The notes beneath the pieces are model-generated. The model was not told the origin of the DNA. It was given only the letters and a program-made list of their open reading frames with translations, and searched no databases. A DNA stretch of 61,418 nucleotides from Anaerolineales bacterium (lineage in GTDB: Bacteria; Chloroflexota; Anaerolineae; Anaerolineales; RBG-16-64-43): assembly GCA_016932475.1 (NCBI GenBank), contig JAFGCU010000013.1:1-61418 (forward strand), read 5' to 3'. The position numbers and the translations under genes were made by a program. Positions 46,505 through 55,818 of this stretch are shown here, piece after piece; within the stretch, counting starts at the first letter, position 1, and each line of letters starts with the position of its first letter.

Positions 46505-47230
46505 TTAAAAATACACCCGTTCGATCCCCTGCACGTACTTCGAATTGCGGCTGACCCGGAAGGGGAAGTAACCCGCGACGCGGTCGGCCCGCGGCTCCTG
46601 TTCGATTTCGTACTTTATTTCCACGATCACATCGCACGCGTTGCGCTGGCGGTGCAGCAGGGAGTTGGACAGCGCCGCGTTGATCTTGTAGAAATCCTGC
46701 CGCCAGTCCACCGTGATGCGGAAGCGCCCGTCGCGCGTGGCGTGGTAGCTGCGCTGGTAGCAATTCAGCAGGACGGGGCTCAGGGTGCGCAGGTCGGTGC
46801 GCACCACCGGCGGCAGATCCGAGCGGCCGGCCGCCTCCTGGAAGGCGCGGCCGCAAAAATCCCCGTCGAGCATGAAGGGCGCCATGGCATAGGAGATCTT
46901 CCTGCCCACCAGCCCGTCCTTGACTTTGATCTCCAGCATCGGCCGCGCGATAGGGCCGGTGAGCGCGCCGTACCAGCGCAAGCGCACCTTGCGCCGCGTC
47001 TCCGCGCCGGAGACGTTATCGTAATAATTCTGCATGTCGGCCGTATCGAGGTAAAGGCTGTTGATCTGCCGCGGCGGGTAGGGGTCGTGGAACATCAGCG
47101 GATGCAGGCGCACGAGGGCTTCCACCTGGCGGGGGAGCAGCTCCTCGGTCAGTAATTTCCGTTCGTAGCGGCGGGAACGCAGATGCGTATACCCTTGCGC
47201 GTCCGCCGCCGGATTGCCTCCGGTTGCCAT
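46505..47230 (-). CDS. VTC domain protein (polyphosphate polymerase-like)
   Basis: A 241-residue protein of the VTC (CYTH-like tunnel) family. The strands and basic residues that line the tunnel are visible: SRRYERKLL, SLYLDT, RRKVRLRWYG, LEIKVKD, and near the end SRNSKYVQGI. In yeast VTC4 this fold makes polyphosphate; in bacteria it commonly sits with CotH and DUF4956 genes, where its product is not established. Its ATG overlaps the previous stop (TGATG), so it is coupled to the DUF4956 gene. Confidence 0.92.
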   Translation of the reverse strand: MATGGNPAADAQGYTHLRSRRYERKLLTEELLPRQVEALVRLHPLMFHDPYPPRQINSLYLDTADMQNYYDNVSGAETRRKVRLRWYGALTGPIARPMLEIKVKDGLVGRKISYAMAPFMLDGDFCGRAFQEAAGRSDLPPVVRTDLRTLSPVLLNCYQRSYHATRDGRFRITVDWRQDFYKINAALSNSLLHRQRNACDVIVEIKYEIEQEPRADRVAGYFPFRVSRNSKYVQGIERVYF

Positions 47231-48579
47231 CACCAGATCCCTTTGTTATCCAGGAAGGAGATTTCCATGGCGGGCGAAATCGCTTGCAGCGCCGCGCGCG
47301 CTTTTTCCAGATCCGCCAGATGGCGGAACTCGACCACGTACGACAATTCCATCCGGTCGGCGTTCTCGTCGTAGCGGATCAGGCGCAGTTTCTCGCAGTG
47401 CTTCCCGATCACTTCCTGCACCTGCTGCATACCGGCCTTTCCGGGAGCGCGGCTGGTGACGGTCAGATGCAGGTTGATATCCGCCTGCGTCTGGCGCAGC
47501 AGACGCGCCAGGCCGATGAGCAGGATCACCACCACCAGGCTGAGCAGGGTGACCAGGCGCTGGTTATCCCCCAGGCCGATGCCGAGGCTGATGGCGAAGA
47601 ACAGATAAGCCAGCTCTTCGGGTTCCTTGACCGCCGTGCGGAAACGGATGATGGACAGCGCACCCACCAAACCGAGCGAGAGCGCCACCGACGAGCGCAC
47701 CACCAGAATGATGAAGGTGGTGGTGGCGGTGACCAGCATGAAGTTGGCGGCGAATTTCCGCCGGTTGGAGAGCGAGGAACCCCAATGGATGTAGACCCGG
47801 CTGAGGATGAAGGAGGAGGCCACGGCCAGAAGCAGGTTGACCGCGAACGCGCCCAGGTCGAGCGTGGTTCCCTGAGCGGCGGCGAGCTCCTGCCAGAGCG
47901 CCTGGAAGCCGTCCGGCGCGGCGGTCGGACCGGGCGCCGGGGTCGCCAAGCCGCTGGGCTGGGCCGCGGGCTCGGCCGCCCCTTCGGCGCCCGCGTCCGG
48001 GGCGATCCCCTGCAGCGAGACGTCGTCCACTTCGCTCGTCCGTTCGCCGTGCGAGGCGAAGACGACCGTCCCTGCGCCCAGCGGTTCTGGGTCGGTGGCG
48101 GTGAGCACGCGGCTGCCGTCGACGCTGACGGTGTGCTCGCCGCCCTTCAGTGTGATCGTAAACTCCATCCAGGTATTTTCGGCGGGCTGCCACCCGGAGG
48201 ATTTGGCCAGCTCGGTGGATTGGTCCGACGGCTGGTTCTTAAAGAGGACCATATTGCCTTCGAGGATTGCCAGCAGATAGCCGCCGGCATCGGAAGCGCG
48301 GTAGTTGGCATGCGTCTCACCGGATCCGGAGAAGCGCAGTTTGAAGCCCAGGTCGAAATCCTGCCAGGCGCCCGCGCGGGACGCGAAATTGCCGGGGCCG
48401 ATCCGCAGGAACCCATCGGCAACGATCGCCTCGGGCGAATGCTCCCAACCGGGGAGTTTCGGGTCGTCGAATGATTCCTGGAAACCCGGATTCTGGGCGG
48501 CCGCCGGGCGCGCGCCCTGGCCCGCGGCGAGAAGGACGGCGGCGGATAAAGCAATTATGGATTTTATTTTGGGCTTCAT
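47230..48579 (-). CDS. LamG-like domain fused to DUF4956 membrane domain
   Basis: A 449-residue protein. After a signal peptide (about residues 1-28) comes an outer jelly-roll domain of 160 residues (GFQESFDDPKLPGWEHS to DDVSLQGI), a Pro/Ala linker, four membrane segments, and a cytoplasmic domain of about 80 residues. The membrane part (RSSVALSLGLVGALSIIRFR, TAVKEPEELAYLFF) is the DUF4956 signature. DUF4956 proteins usually have only the membrane part, so the secreted sugar-binding-like domain is an addition. It lies between CotH and VTC genes and overlaps the latter. The membrane domain probably links the outer CotH to the inner VTC. Confidence 0.9.
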   Translation of the reverse strand: MKPKIKSIIALSAAVLLAAGQGARPAAAQNPGFQESFDDPKLPGWEHSPEAIVADGFLRIGPGNFASRAGAWQDFDLGFKLRFSGSGETHANYRASDAGGYLLAILEGNMVLFKNQPSDQSTELAKSSGWQPAENTWMEFTITLKGGEHTVSVDGSRVLTATDPEPLGAGTVVFASHGERTSEVDDVSLQGIAPDAGAEGAAEPAAQPSGLATPAPGPTAAPDGFQALWQELAAAQGTTLDLGAFAVNLLLAVASSFILSRVYIHWGSSLSNRRKFAANFMLVTATTTFIILVVRSSVALSLGLVGALSIIRFRTAVKEPEELAYLFFAISLGIGLGDNQRLVTLLSLVVVILLIGLARLLRQTQADINLHLTVTSRAPGKAGMQQVQEVIGKHCEKLRLIRYDENADRMELSYVVEFRHLADLEKARAALQAISPAMEISFLDNKGIW

Positions 48580-48597
48580 GACAATCCTCTCCGTATG

Positions 48598-50268
48598 TCA
48601 TTCCTGCGGCGCGGACGCCGCCGGGTTTTCTTCCTGCTGCAACGCCAGCCGCACAAAAGTCCCGCGCTCAGTGACAAAATCAAGGAGCGCTTCCCAGGAA
48701 TGGTCGAATGAGTCGGGCGGGTACATGGGCGAGTCGCCGTAAAAGGCCAGATCCCCGGTGGATTGGGTGATGAAAGGCGCGATCATCCGGTGATACTTCT
48801 GCACGAGGCTGGTCAGGTTGGCGCCATTGAACCAGTGGCGGAGCAGCAGATCCATGTAGGCCGCGTACTTGCTCCGGTATCTCTCCGTTTGAACCGCCTT
48901 GTCGAACAGCGGGGCGCGCGGCATCAGCTCCGGGTTGGCGCGTTCGAACAGCGGATTCTGCGGATTGCCGCCCCAGGTGAGATCCCAGGGGATCCATTCA
49001 AAGATGCCCGTGGCGGGATCGTGAAAGAGGTAGTAGTTGTTGCCCGTAAAAGGATACGAATCCCAGTTGCTCAGGATGGTGATAACGGCCAGGTAACGCA
49101 GGAAGGAGTCCATATCGAACACGGCTTCCAGCGCCCGCATGAATTCCTCGTCGCTCGCATACACGGTCCCATCGAGGACCCGGCACAGAGTGACGATATC
49201 GCCGTAGTCGGCTTCCTCCTCGTTGTTCATCTTGCCGTAGGAGTACTGGCCGTTCTGGACGGGGTATTCCCCGATCGTCTCGCCGTAGTACACCAGGTCC
49301 ATCGGCCCGCGCTGGGCGTGGCTCGCCTTGTAGAGGTTGCCGCCCTCGCTCGCCGCGCCGAAGCGGTTGGAGATGTACTTGTTGTCGACCCGTTCGACCA
49401 GGGTGTAGACGCCCTGGTAAACCGGCGGCTCTTCATCGTCGTCCCGGTCGATCCATAGCTCCACGAAGGCCGCGTGGCTGGAAGGCAATCCGGCGGCGTA
49501 CATCATTTCGTAGGAAAGCTTTTCCATCAGCAGGCTCGGGTCGCCGATGTTGTTGAGCAGCATCAACTGGCGCAGGTTGCGGAATTCCTGACCGTCCACG
49601 TACGCATCGGTATCTATCTTCCACGGCTTTTTCGCGCCGGAGTTGCGCAGGGAAAACTGCCCGCGCATTCGGAAGCCGATATCCTTCAATTCCTCGCCGA
49701 ACACGATTGCGTCGGCGCGCGCCTGGTATTTCGATTCCGGATCGGCCCACATTGCGTCCCAATCCGCCCCGGAAAGCGAAATGTCGATCCGGCGCACACG
49801 GCTGTCGTCGAACACCGTCCAATAATCCACGCTGCTGGAGGCCGGGTGGCGCACGCGGACGGTCACCCGGTCGGTGGCGGAGCGGCCGAGCTCATCCGTC
49901 ACGCGCAGGCTAACGGCGTACTCGCCGGGCTTGGAGTAGAGGTACTCGGCGTAGCCGCCAAGCGCGGTGGCGTCGTAATCGGTCGCGCCGTTTCCGTCGA
50001 GATCCCATTCGTAGCGAACGATGGAGGCGTTTTCCGAACGGCTGCCATAGGCGCTGAAGTAGACCTTCAGCGGCGCCCAGCCATTGTTGTAGATGGCATT
50101 CGCTTGCGGGGAGACGAGCGGGCTTTCCTGCGGGCTTGGAGGCCACGAACCGGGAAGGAAAATGCCGGCGGAGAGGATGCCGATTCCGGCAAGCAGGAAA
50201 AGGGCGATGGAAGCCCGCTCGAGGGTTCGGCGGAGTTTGGCCGGGCGCAGATCGCGACGCAGTGTCAT
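48598..50268 (-). CDS. CotH kinase family protein with PKD domain
   Basis: A 556-residue protein. A membrane anchor (about residues 20-40) is followed by a PKD domain (YEWDLDGNGATDYDA) and the CotH domain (residues about 150-530). CotH features are FRMRGQFSLR, LLNNIGDPSLLMEKLSYEMM, YQGVYTLVERVD, and FEWIPWDLTWGG. In Bacillus CotH phosphorylates spore-coat proteins. The segment usually read as PWDLD has Thr instead of the second Asp, a change that might affect metal binding. The start at 50268 follows the end of the upstream spacer. It opens the CotH-DUF4956-VTC operon. Confidence 0.9.
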   Translation of the reverse strand: MTLRRDLRPAKLRRTLERASIALFLLAGIGILSAGIFLPGSWPPSPQESPLVSPQANAIYNNGWAPLKVYFSAYGSRSENASIVRYEWDLDGNGATDYDATALGGYAEYLYSKPGEYAVSLRVTDELGRSATDRVTVRVRHPASSSVDYWTVFDDSRVRRIDISLSGADWDAMWADPESKYQARADAIVFGEELKDIGFRMRGQFSLRNSGAKKPWKIDTDAYVDGQEFRNLRQLMLLNNIGDPSLLMEKLSYEMMYAAGLPSSHAAFVELWIDRDDDEEPPVYQGVYTLVERVDNKYISNRFGAASEGGNLYKASHAQRGPMDLVYYGETIGEYPVQNGQYSYGKMNNEEEADYGDIVTLCRVLDGTVYASDEEFMRALEAVFDMDSFLRYLAVITILSNWDSYPFTGNNYYLFHDPATGIFEWIPWDLTWGGNPQNPLFERANPELMPRAPLFDKAVQTERYRSKYAAYMDLLLRHWFNGANLTSLVQKYHRMIAPFITQSTGDLAFYGDSPMYPPDSFDHSWEALLDFVTERGTFVRLALQQEENPAASAPQE

Positions 50269-50375
50269 TGGTATCGATTATACGTATTTTGATTCCCGGC
50301 GCTGCTCGGTTGACACAGGGGCGCGCCGGAAAATCCCCCTGGGCCGGCGATTCCGGCATTTGATAGAATACCGGC

Positions 50376-51050
50376 ATGAACCAGGATTCTTCGAAGGATC
50401 TCATCATCCGGTTTTCATGGCCGGTGAAAATATCGGTGCTGCTGGTCACCGCAGCCGCGCTTTTTGCGTTTGTCCCCCTGGCGCTGGAAGCCGTCCCCGA
50501 GGAAGCCCTGGGACCGATGGTCGCATTTCTCGCGATTCCGCTCCTTTTCGCGTACCTCTCCATTGTGGTGTTCACCTACCGCATCCAAATCGCCCCGGAC
50601 CGGATTGCCACGGAGGCGTTCCCCAGCCCCTTCCTGCGTTCCGAGCAGTGCCTGCTGGCGGAAATTTCCGCGATCGAAAAGGACAAATGGTGGTCCACCC
50701 TGTCCATTTATCGATACAAGAAACCCGCGCCCTTCCGGATCACCCCCTTGGAGCTCCGGGAAGCCGGCCCGATTGAAATTCTGAACGCGGTTCAGGCGCG
50801 GATCGGCAGGGATATTTTCCTCGAACGCGTCACCGGCCCTCTCCGCCGGATCTGGAATTGGCACAAGCTGTTGATCAATGCCATTTTTTTATTGGTTTCC
50901 GCCTGGCTCTCCCTCCAGTTGCTGGAAGTCGGAGGAGAGCCGGACATCCCGGATGCGGTTCGCGGGATTGTCCTAGGCGGTCTCTTTATCGCCGCCATCC
51001 TTATCGCATCCGTCGATTGGTTCCTATACCGGTCCCTTAACCGCGAATAG
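50376..51050 (+). CDS. Four-helix membrane protein with PH-like loop
   Basis: A 224-residue protein with two membrane helices near the N-terminus (about residues 17-68) and two near the C-terminus (168-215). The 95 residues between them look like a bacterial PH-like beta domain, facing the cytoplasm. No motif assigns a function. The ribosome-binding site is weak. It is divergent from the CotH operon. Confidence 0.7.
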   Translation: MNQDSSKDLIIRFSWPVKISVLLVTAAALFAFVPLALEAVPEEALGPMVAFLAIPLLFAYLSIVVFTYRIQIAPDRIATEAFPSPFLRSEQCLLAEISAIEKDKWWSTLSIYRYKKPAPFRITPLELREAGPIEILNAVQARIGRDIFLERVTGPLRRIWNWHKLLINAIFLLVSAWLSLQLLEVGGEPDIPDAVRGIVLGGLFIAAILIASVDWFLYRSLNRE

Positions 51051-51132
51051 CAGTGCCCGGGTGATTCGAGACCGGCCGGACCGGAAGCATGATCCTTCCG
51101 CCGGCCGGCGGGCGAACAGGAGACCCTACATC

Positions 51133-52083
51133 GTGAACGGACTCATCTTCCGCCGGATCGGGATCGCCCTGGCAGCCGTCCTCGCAACCGCCGCCGGAGG
51201 AATCCTCCTTTTCCTGGCACTATACGCGAATGCCGTATACACCCCGCCCTCCGGCGAAATCAACGGGAGGATCGTTTCCGGCGGGGAAGAGCGTACGTAC
51301 GTCCTGCACGTCCCCGCCTCCTACGACGGAACCGCGGCCGTCCCGCTTGTGATCAGCATGCATGGTTTCGCCGAATGGCCCGCCCACCAGATGCAGATCA
51401 GCCGCTGGAATAAGCTGGCGGACCGCGAGGGGTTCCTCGTCGTCTACCCCGCCGGCACCGGTTTTCCCCTGCGCTGGAGGATTCTCCGGGACGAATCCGG
51501 ATCGGCCGTCACGACGATCGACATGGAATTCATAAACACGCTGATCGATCTTCTGCTGGCGGAATACAACATCGATCCGGCCCGGGTATACGCCAACGGT
51601 CTTTCGAACGGCGGCGGGATGTCGGACATGCTGGGATGCGCGCTTTCGGGGAGGATAGCCGCCATCGGCACCGTATCCGGCGCCTATTTATATCCGCGGG
51701 AGGTGTGCCATCCGGGGCGCCCCGTTCCGGTGATTGCCTTCCATGGCACGGCGGATACGATCGTGCCGTACGCCGGCGGCGAGGGATCCCCCTTTGACGC
51801 CTCCTTCCCGCACGTAGAGGATTGGGCGGCGGGTTGGGCGGAGCGAAACGGCTGTGCGGGAACGGCCGAGGCACTGCCGCCCTTCGGCGAGGTGACGGGA
51901 ATCCGCTACGGCGGATGCCGCGCCGGCGCCGATGTGACTCTGTATACCATCCACGGCGGCGGGCATGCCTGGCCCGGGGGCGAACCCCTGCCGGAGTGGA
52001 TCGCCGGCCGCACTACGAAGGATATAGACGCCACGGCCGTGATGTGGGCGTTTTTCAGCCGGTATACGCTTGTCCCCGGGTAA
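51133..52083 (+). CDS. LpqC/feruloyl-esterase-like secreted hydrolase
   Basis: A 316-residue alpha/beta hydrolase anchored by one N-terminal segment. The nucleophile lies in NGLSNGGGM (G-x-S-x-G, about residue 158), the Asp in FHGTADTIVPY, and the His in GGGHAWPGG. The layout matches LpqC/PHB-depolymerase-type esterases (ESTHER esterase_phb group), which cut short-chain or feruloyl esters. GTG 51133 is preferred, with AGGAG upstream; the longer frame from 51061 adds only a basic tail. Confidence 0.88.
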   Translation: MNGLIFRRIGIALAAVLATAAGGILLFLALYANAVYTPPSGEINGRIVSGGEERTYVLHVPASYDGTAAVPLVISMHGFAEWPAHQMQISRWNKLADREGFLVVYPAGTGFPLRWRILRDESGSAVTTIDMEFINTLIDLLLAEYNIDPARVYANGLSNGGGMSDMLGCALSGRIAAIGTVSGAYLYPREVCHPGRPVPVIAFHGTADTIVPYAGGEGSPFDASFPHVEDWAAGWAERNGCAGTAEALPPFGEVTGIRYGGCRAGADVTLYTIHGGGHAWPGGEPLPEWIAGRTTKDIDATAVMWAFFSRYTLVPG

Positions 52084-52431
52084 TTCCCGGCCTATGCACC
52101 GGTTTCCTCATCCAAGGGCTTGTTATTCTTATACCTTCACAGCCAACAAAACCTTCCATTAATGACTTTGCCGGTAAAAATCCTATCTCCACTACCTGTA
52201 CGATGCGCCCCGCTCCACCTCTCCCTCGCCCTCTTAACCCTCTGCGAGCATACCCCCGCCCGCGATAACTTCGCATCGGGAATTCGCCGATGCTCATCGC
52301 TCGCGGAGCAGGTGCTGGGAGAGTGATAAAAGGGCGAGGGAGAGGATACGTTCGACACCTTTTCACAGTGGATTCAGCAATACACCCCCAAATAAACCAT
52401 GTTATTTACGGCACGGGTATTGACAACCTCG
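52084..52431. repeat. Spacer with nested palindromic repeat
   Basis: CCTCTCCCTCGCCCT (52218-52232) and AGGGCGAGGGAGAGG (52331-52345) are perfect inverted ends of a 128-base element. Inside, GCATCGG-GAATTCG-CCGATGC is the hairpin core of the repeat at 1-118. No gene is seen. Confidence 0.75.
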
Positions 52432-52759
52432 TATAATGAAATCAAGAGCGGGCAGTTAGCACCCACCCAACAGCCCAAATCGAGGGCTTGGTTATGCGGC
52501 GTCGCGTCGGGATTTTTATAATCCCGCTTTCCTTCCAGGGAAACGACAACCGATCCGTGCTGTGCCCGCTCATTTTAATTACAGGAAGCCGAAAAGTCGC
52601 TTAAGGCGGCCGAGCAGCGGTTTTTGCAGACCGAGACCATCGGTAATTTGGCGCGGTCTCGCCCGCCCTGGTCGGGCTGGGCCAGGGATACGCCCGCAAA
52701 GAGCGCGGCTGCCCGGACCCGCCACGGTTTCGCCGGGGCAGGGCTCGACCGGCTTTTTT
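52432..52759 (+). ncRNA. Candidate structured RNA of unknown type
   Basis: TATAAT at 52432-52437 could start an RNA near 52444. Part 1 (52446-52571) is closed by a 9-bp helix GAGCGGGCA / TGCCCGCTC and holds three inner hairpins: AGCCC / GGGCT, a perfect CGGGATT-TTTAT-AATCCCG (52508-52526) and TTTCC / GGAAA, with GTCG / CGAC enclosing the last two. Part 2 (52586-52759) is closed by AAGCCG-aaaa-GTCG / CGAC-CGGCTT, encloses GAGACC / GGTCTC and CCCTGG / CCAGGG, and ends in TTTTTT like a terminator. It does not show the RNase P, tmRNA or SRP RNA core sequences I know. No long frame or homolog-like protein supports coding. Confidence 0.55.
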
Positions 52760-53252
52760 CAAAACCCTAATAAATAATTAATCAGCCGAACTTCTCTTCC
52801 TATCAATTTCCCCGAGGCAGCGCCGCTCATGGGATTCCGAGGGGATCCTCCGGCTCCTTATTCGCCGTAAGAAAGCCTGCCATATAGGGCACAAAAGGCA
52901 CTTGGTATTCCGAAACATTATCTTTGTGCTCTCTGTGTCCTTTGCGGCCGACCCTGACTTCCCCAATCACGGATCGCCGTCATGGTAAAAAAAGACCTGG
53001 ATTCTGGATGAGCATCGGAACGAACGCGCGGAGCGCCATCTATCCGCAATCTCCAGCTCATCATTCCATCATTAAGGATCAGCGGCATGTTCCCGGCGGG
53101 CTGGATCCGCGATCCTCCGCTCCGCACCGCCGAATGACGGCCGGTTTACTCTCATGCCAACGCGAATTCAATTGCCTTCCGAATGTCAGCCTCGCGGAAT
53201 TCCTCTGATACAATCGTTCCGGACGGTTTTTCCGGGTCCAAACGAGGGAATT
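52760..53252. other. Spacer after the RNA candidate
   Basis: About 490 bases. An AT-rich inverted repeat lies at 52884-52948 (AGGGCACAAAAGGCACTTGG and CTTTGTGCTCTCTGTGTCCTT). GATACAAT at 53209-53216 may be the -10 box of the methyltransferase gene. No gene is convincing. Confidence 0.5.
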
Positions 53253-53912
53253 TTGCCTGATTCGAAACAGGAAATCCTTGATTTTTTCCGCGACCAGGCC
53301 TGCCGCTACGACAGGGGGGTTTGGGCATACCGGCTGATGGGTATCGACGAAGGCCGCTTCCGGCGCGAAACAGTCCGGGCGCTGGCGCTGGCGCGGGGCG
53401 ATACGGTGATCGACCTGGCCTGCGGCACCGGGTTGAATTTTCCGCTCCTGCAAAAAGCGGTGGGCGCCTCGGGCAAGATCATCGGCGTGGATCTCTCGCC
53501 GGAGATGCTCGGCCGGGCCCGGCGCCGGGTGGAAACAGCCGGCTGGCGCAACGTCGAGCTGGTGGAGGCGGACCTGAACGCGTACGACTTCCCGGCCGGG
53601 ACGGCGGGCATGCTGTCCACGTTCTCGATGTACCTGGTCCCCGATCCGGAAGACGTAATCCGCCGCGGCGCGGCGGCCCTCCGCCCGGGCGGGCGGCTGG
53701 CGATCCTTGACGCCAAATATCCGGACCGGCCGCCGGCCTGGACGGCGGTTTTCCCCCGGTGGCGGGAGCAGCCGTTCGGAATCGACCCCAAATTCCTCGC
53801 GCAGCGGCCGATGGAATATATCCGCCGCCATATGAAGGAAATCCTCTTCCAGGAATATTACTTCGGATACCTGTATTTATCCGTCGGCCGAACAAAAAAA
53901 ACGGATTCTTAA
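53253..53912 (+). CDS. Class I SAM-dependent methyltransferase
   Basis: A 219-residue soluble methyltransferase of the UbiE/Methyltransf_25 type. Motif I is VIDLACGTGLNF, then IGVDLSPEML, VEADLNAYDF, and RPGGRLAILDAKYPD. The N-terminal DFFRDQACRYDRGVW helix is common in lipid/quinone methyltransferases. The start is taken as TTG 53253, with GAGGG upstream. A frame from 53154 adds 33 residues with no ribosome-binding site and a Pro-rich, unlikely N-terminus. Substrate unknown. Confidence 0.85.
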   Translation: MPDSKQEILDFFRDQACRYDRGVWAYRLMGIDEGRFRRETVRALALARGDTVIDLACGTGLNFPLLQKAVGASGKIIGVDLSPEMLGRARRRVETAGWRNVELVEADLNAYDFPAGTAGMLSTFSMYLVPDPEDVIRRGAAALRPGGRLAILDAKYPDRPPAWTAVFPRWREQPFGIDPKFLAQRPMEYIRRHMKEILFQEYYFGYLYLSVGRTKKTDS

Positions 53913-54105
53913 CCCCGGCCGGTTCGGATTATGGTCAACCCCGATCGCTTTAATTTCCAGCCGCGATCGGCGGCTGCGGAACAACAGTAAAGGTCAGCGG
54001 TATATTCCAAAACACCCTGTTCCGGCGTGCGCCGCCCCCGGAAAAGTGCTATCCTATACACCTCAGTGCGGATTCTCCGCCCCCGCCTGCGAAGGAGGGA
54101 TTCCC

Positions 54106-55818
54106 ATGCGCAAACCTTTCAACAACCATCACGGGCTGACCGGGAACGCCGTCACCGGTTGCCACGTCGCGTTCTTCGGCCTCGACCTCGCGCCCGGGCA
54201 GCGGCCGGGCTTCCGCGGCTTCGCCTTCCAGCGCACCGACCATGCCGAGGAAGACAAAATCTGGCTGCGGGGGACGAAGACCTTCGAAAAAACGGAACCG
54301 ACTCCCGCGCGGGGGGAGACCTTCTCCACCCGCAAGCACCCGGTCCAATCCTTCCAATGGGCGGATTACAGCGTCAAGCCGGGCCGCCACTACACGTATA
54401 AAATTTTCGCACTGTACGGCGATCCGGCGCACCTCAAACCGAAACACCGGGTAACCGTCCGGATATCGACCGAAACCGAAACCGGTTCCACCCATTCGGC
54501 GTTCTTCAACCGCGGCTCGGTGGCCACCCAGGAATACGCGCGCAGGTTCCTCAACGAGCGGCCGAGCAAGGCCGGGCCGGGTGCCTACGAATGGCTCTCG
54601 CGCGGGTTGCTCGAAGCGTTGACCGCCTTTCTCGACCGCGCCGGCCCGGGTTGGGATATCCACGGCGCGATCTACGAATTCCAATGGCCGTCGGCGCTGG
54701 CGGCGGTGAAGCGCGCCAAGGAACGCGGGGCGAAGGTGAAGGTGCTGTTCGACGACATCGTGGCGCATGATAAGGACGGCAAACCGCTCGGGCCGTGGAA
54801 GCGGAACCGCGAGGCGATCCAAGCCGCCCGGATCAAATCGCTGTGCCAGGGGCTGGCCAACGGCAACCTCATGCATAATAAATTCTTCATCCTGAGCCGG
54901 GACGGGGCGCCGGCGGCGGTCTGGACCGGTTCGACCAACCTGACGGAAAACGGCATCTTCGGACATTCGAACGTGGGCCACATCGCGGAAGACTCCGCCG
55001 TCGCGCAGGCGTACATGGATTACTGGAACCGCCTGAAAAAAGATCCGAAGGTAGACAACGCTTACCGCGGCGCCAACATGGCCAGCACGCCCGCCCCGCC
55101 CGATCCGTGGGACCGGGTCACCCACCCGGTGTTTTCTCCGCGCGGCACGCAGCTGGATTCGCTCGAGTGGTATGTCGCGATCGCGGGCGGGGCCGAGCGC
55201 GGGCTGTTCATGACCTTTCCGTTCGGGATGCACGACAAGTTCCAGGCGGTGTACCGCAGGGATGATGCCGTCCTGCGCATGGCGCTCCTGGACCGGGCGT
55301 ACGGCAGCCCGAACAACAAGCTACGGGATGAAAAAGACATCCAACGCATCCGCAACCGCCCGAACGTCGTCCTCGCGATCGGCAACCGGATCATCACCGA
55401 CAGCTTCGACCGCTGGCTGGCGGAGCTGGATAAGATCACGCCCGGCGTGCACGTCCCGTGGGTCCACACCAAGTACATGCTGGTCGACCCGCTGGGCGCC
55501 TCGCCCACGGTCGTGACCGGCAGCGCCAACTTCAGCAAGGCCAGCACCGATAGCAACGACGAGAACATGCTCGTGATCCGGGGCGACAAGCGGATCGCCG
55601 ATATTTACTTCGGCGAGTTCCTGCGCCTGTACAGCCACTACGCCTACCGCGAGGCGGTCAAGATCTACCTGGACAAGAAGAAAAGGGGGCAACCCGAGGA
55701 GTGGCAGCCGCAGTATCTGTTCGATACGGACGATTGGATGGCGGAGTATTTCGATCCGGCGGACAGGAGCGGACGCTTCATGCGGCGGACGTACTTCGCC
55801 GGACCGATGGCGAAATAA
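54106..55818 (+). CDS. Phospholipase D-like protein
   Basis: A 570-residue protein without a signal peptide. It begins with about 130 residues that look like an Ig-like beta domain, then two PLD halves. The first HKD-like site is MHNKFFIL followed by WTGSTNLTENG; its usual Asp is Ser. The second is HTKYMLVD followed by VTGSANFSKAS, which is canonical. The pairing of one degenerate and one good HKD suggests a nuclease-like or lipase-like enzyme of altered activity. AGGAGG lies before the ATG. Confidence 0.85.
   Translation: MRKPFNNHHGLTGNAVTGCHVAFFGLDLAPGQRPGFRGFAFQRTDHAEEDKIWLRGTKTFEKTEPTPARGETFSTRKHPVQSFQWADYSVKPGRHYTYKIFALYGDPAHLKPKHRVTVRISTETETGSTHSAFFNRGSVATQEYARRFLNERPSKAGPGAYEWLSRGLLEALTAFLDRAGPGWDIHGAIYEFQWPSALAAVKRAKERGAKVKVLFDDIVAHDKDGKPLGPWKRNREAIQAARIKSLCQGLANGNLMHNKFFILSRDGAPAAVWTGSTNLTENGIFGHSNVGHIAEDSAVAQAYMDYWNRLKKDPKVDNAYRGANMASTPAPPDPWDRVTHPVFSPRGTQLDSLEWYVAIAGGAERGLFMTFPFGMHDKFQAVYRRDDAVLRMALLDRAYGSPNNKLRDEKDIQRIRNRPNVVLAIGNRIITDSFDRWLAELDKITPGVHVPWVHTKYMLVDPLGASPTVVTGSANFSKASTDSNDENMLVIRGDKRIADIYFGEFLRLYSHYAYREAVKIYLDKKKRGQPEEWQPQYLFDTDDWMAEYFDPADRSGRFMRRTYFAGPMAK

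Noticed and set aside
52420-52437. TTGACA close to TATAAT as a promoter pair
   Set aside because: Only 6 bases separate them, too few for a sigma-70 promoter; only the TATAAT is kept as a possible -10 box.
52444-52759. RNase P RNA, tmRNA or SRP RNA
   Set aside because: The core words GAGGAAAGUCC, a tmRNA acceptor end, or GGUCAGGUCCGGAAGGAAGC are not present.
52562-52777. 71-codon ORF in the RNA candidate region
   Set aside because: No ribosome-binding site, basic low-complexity product, and the stretch folds into strong helices.
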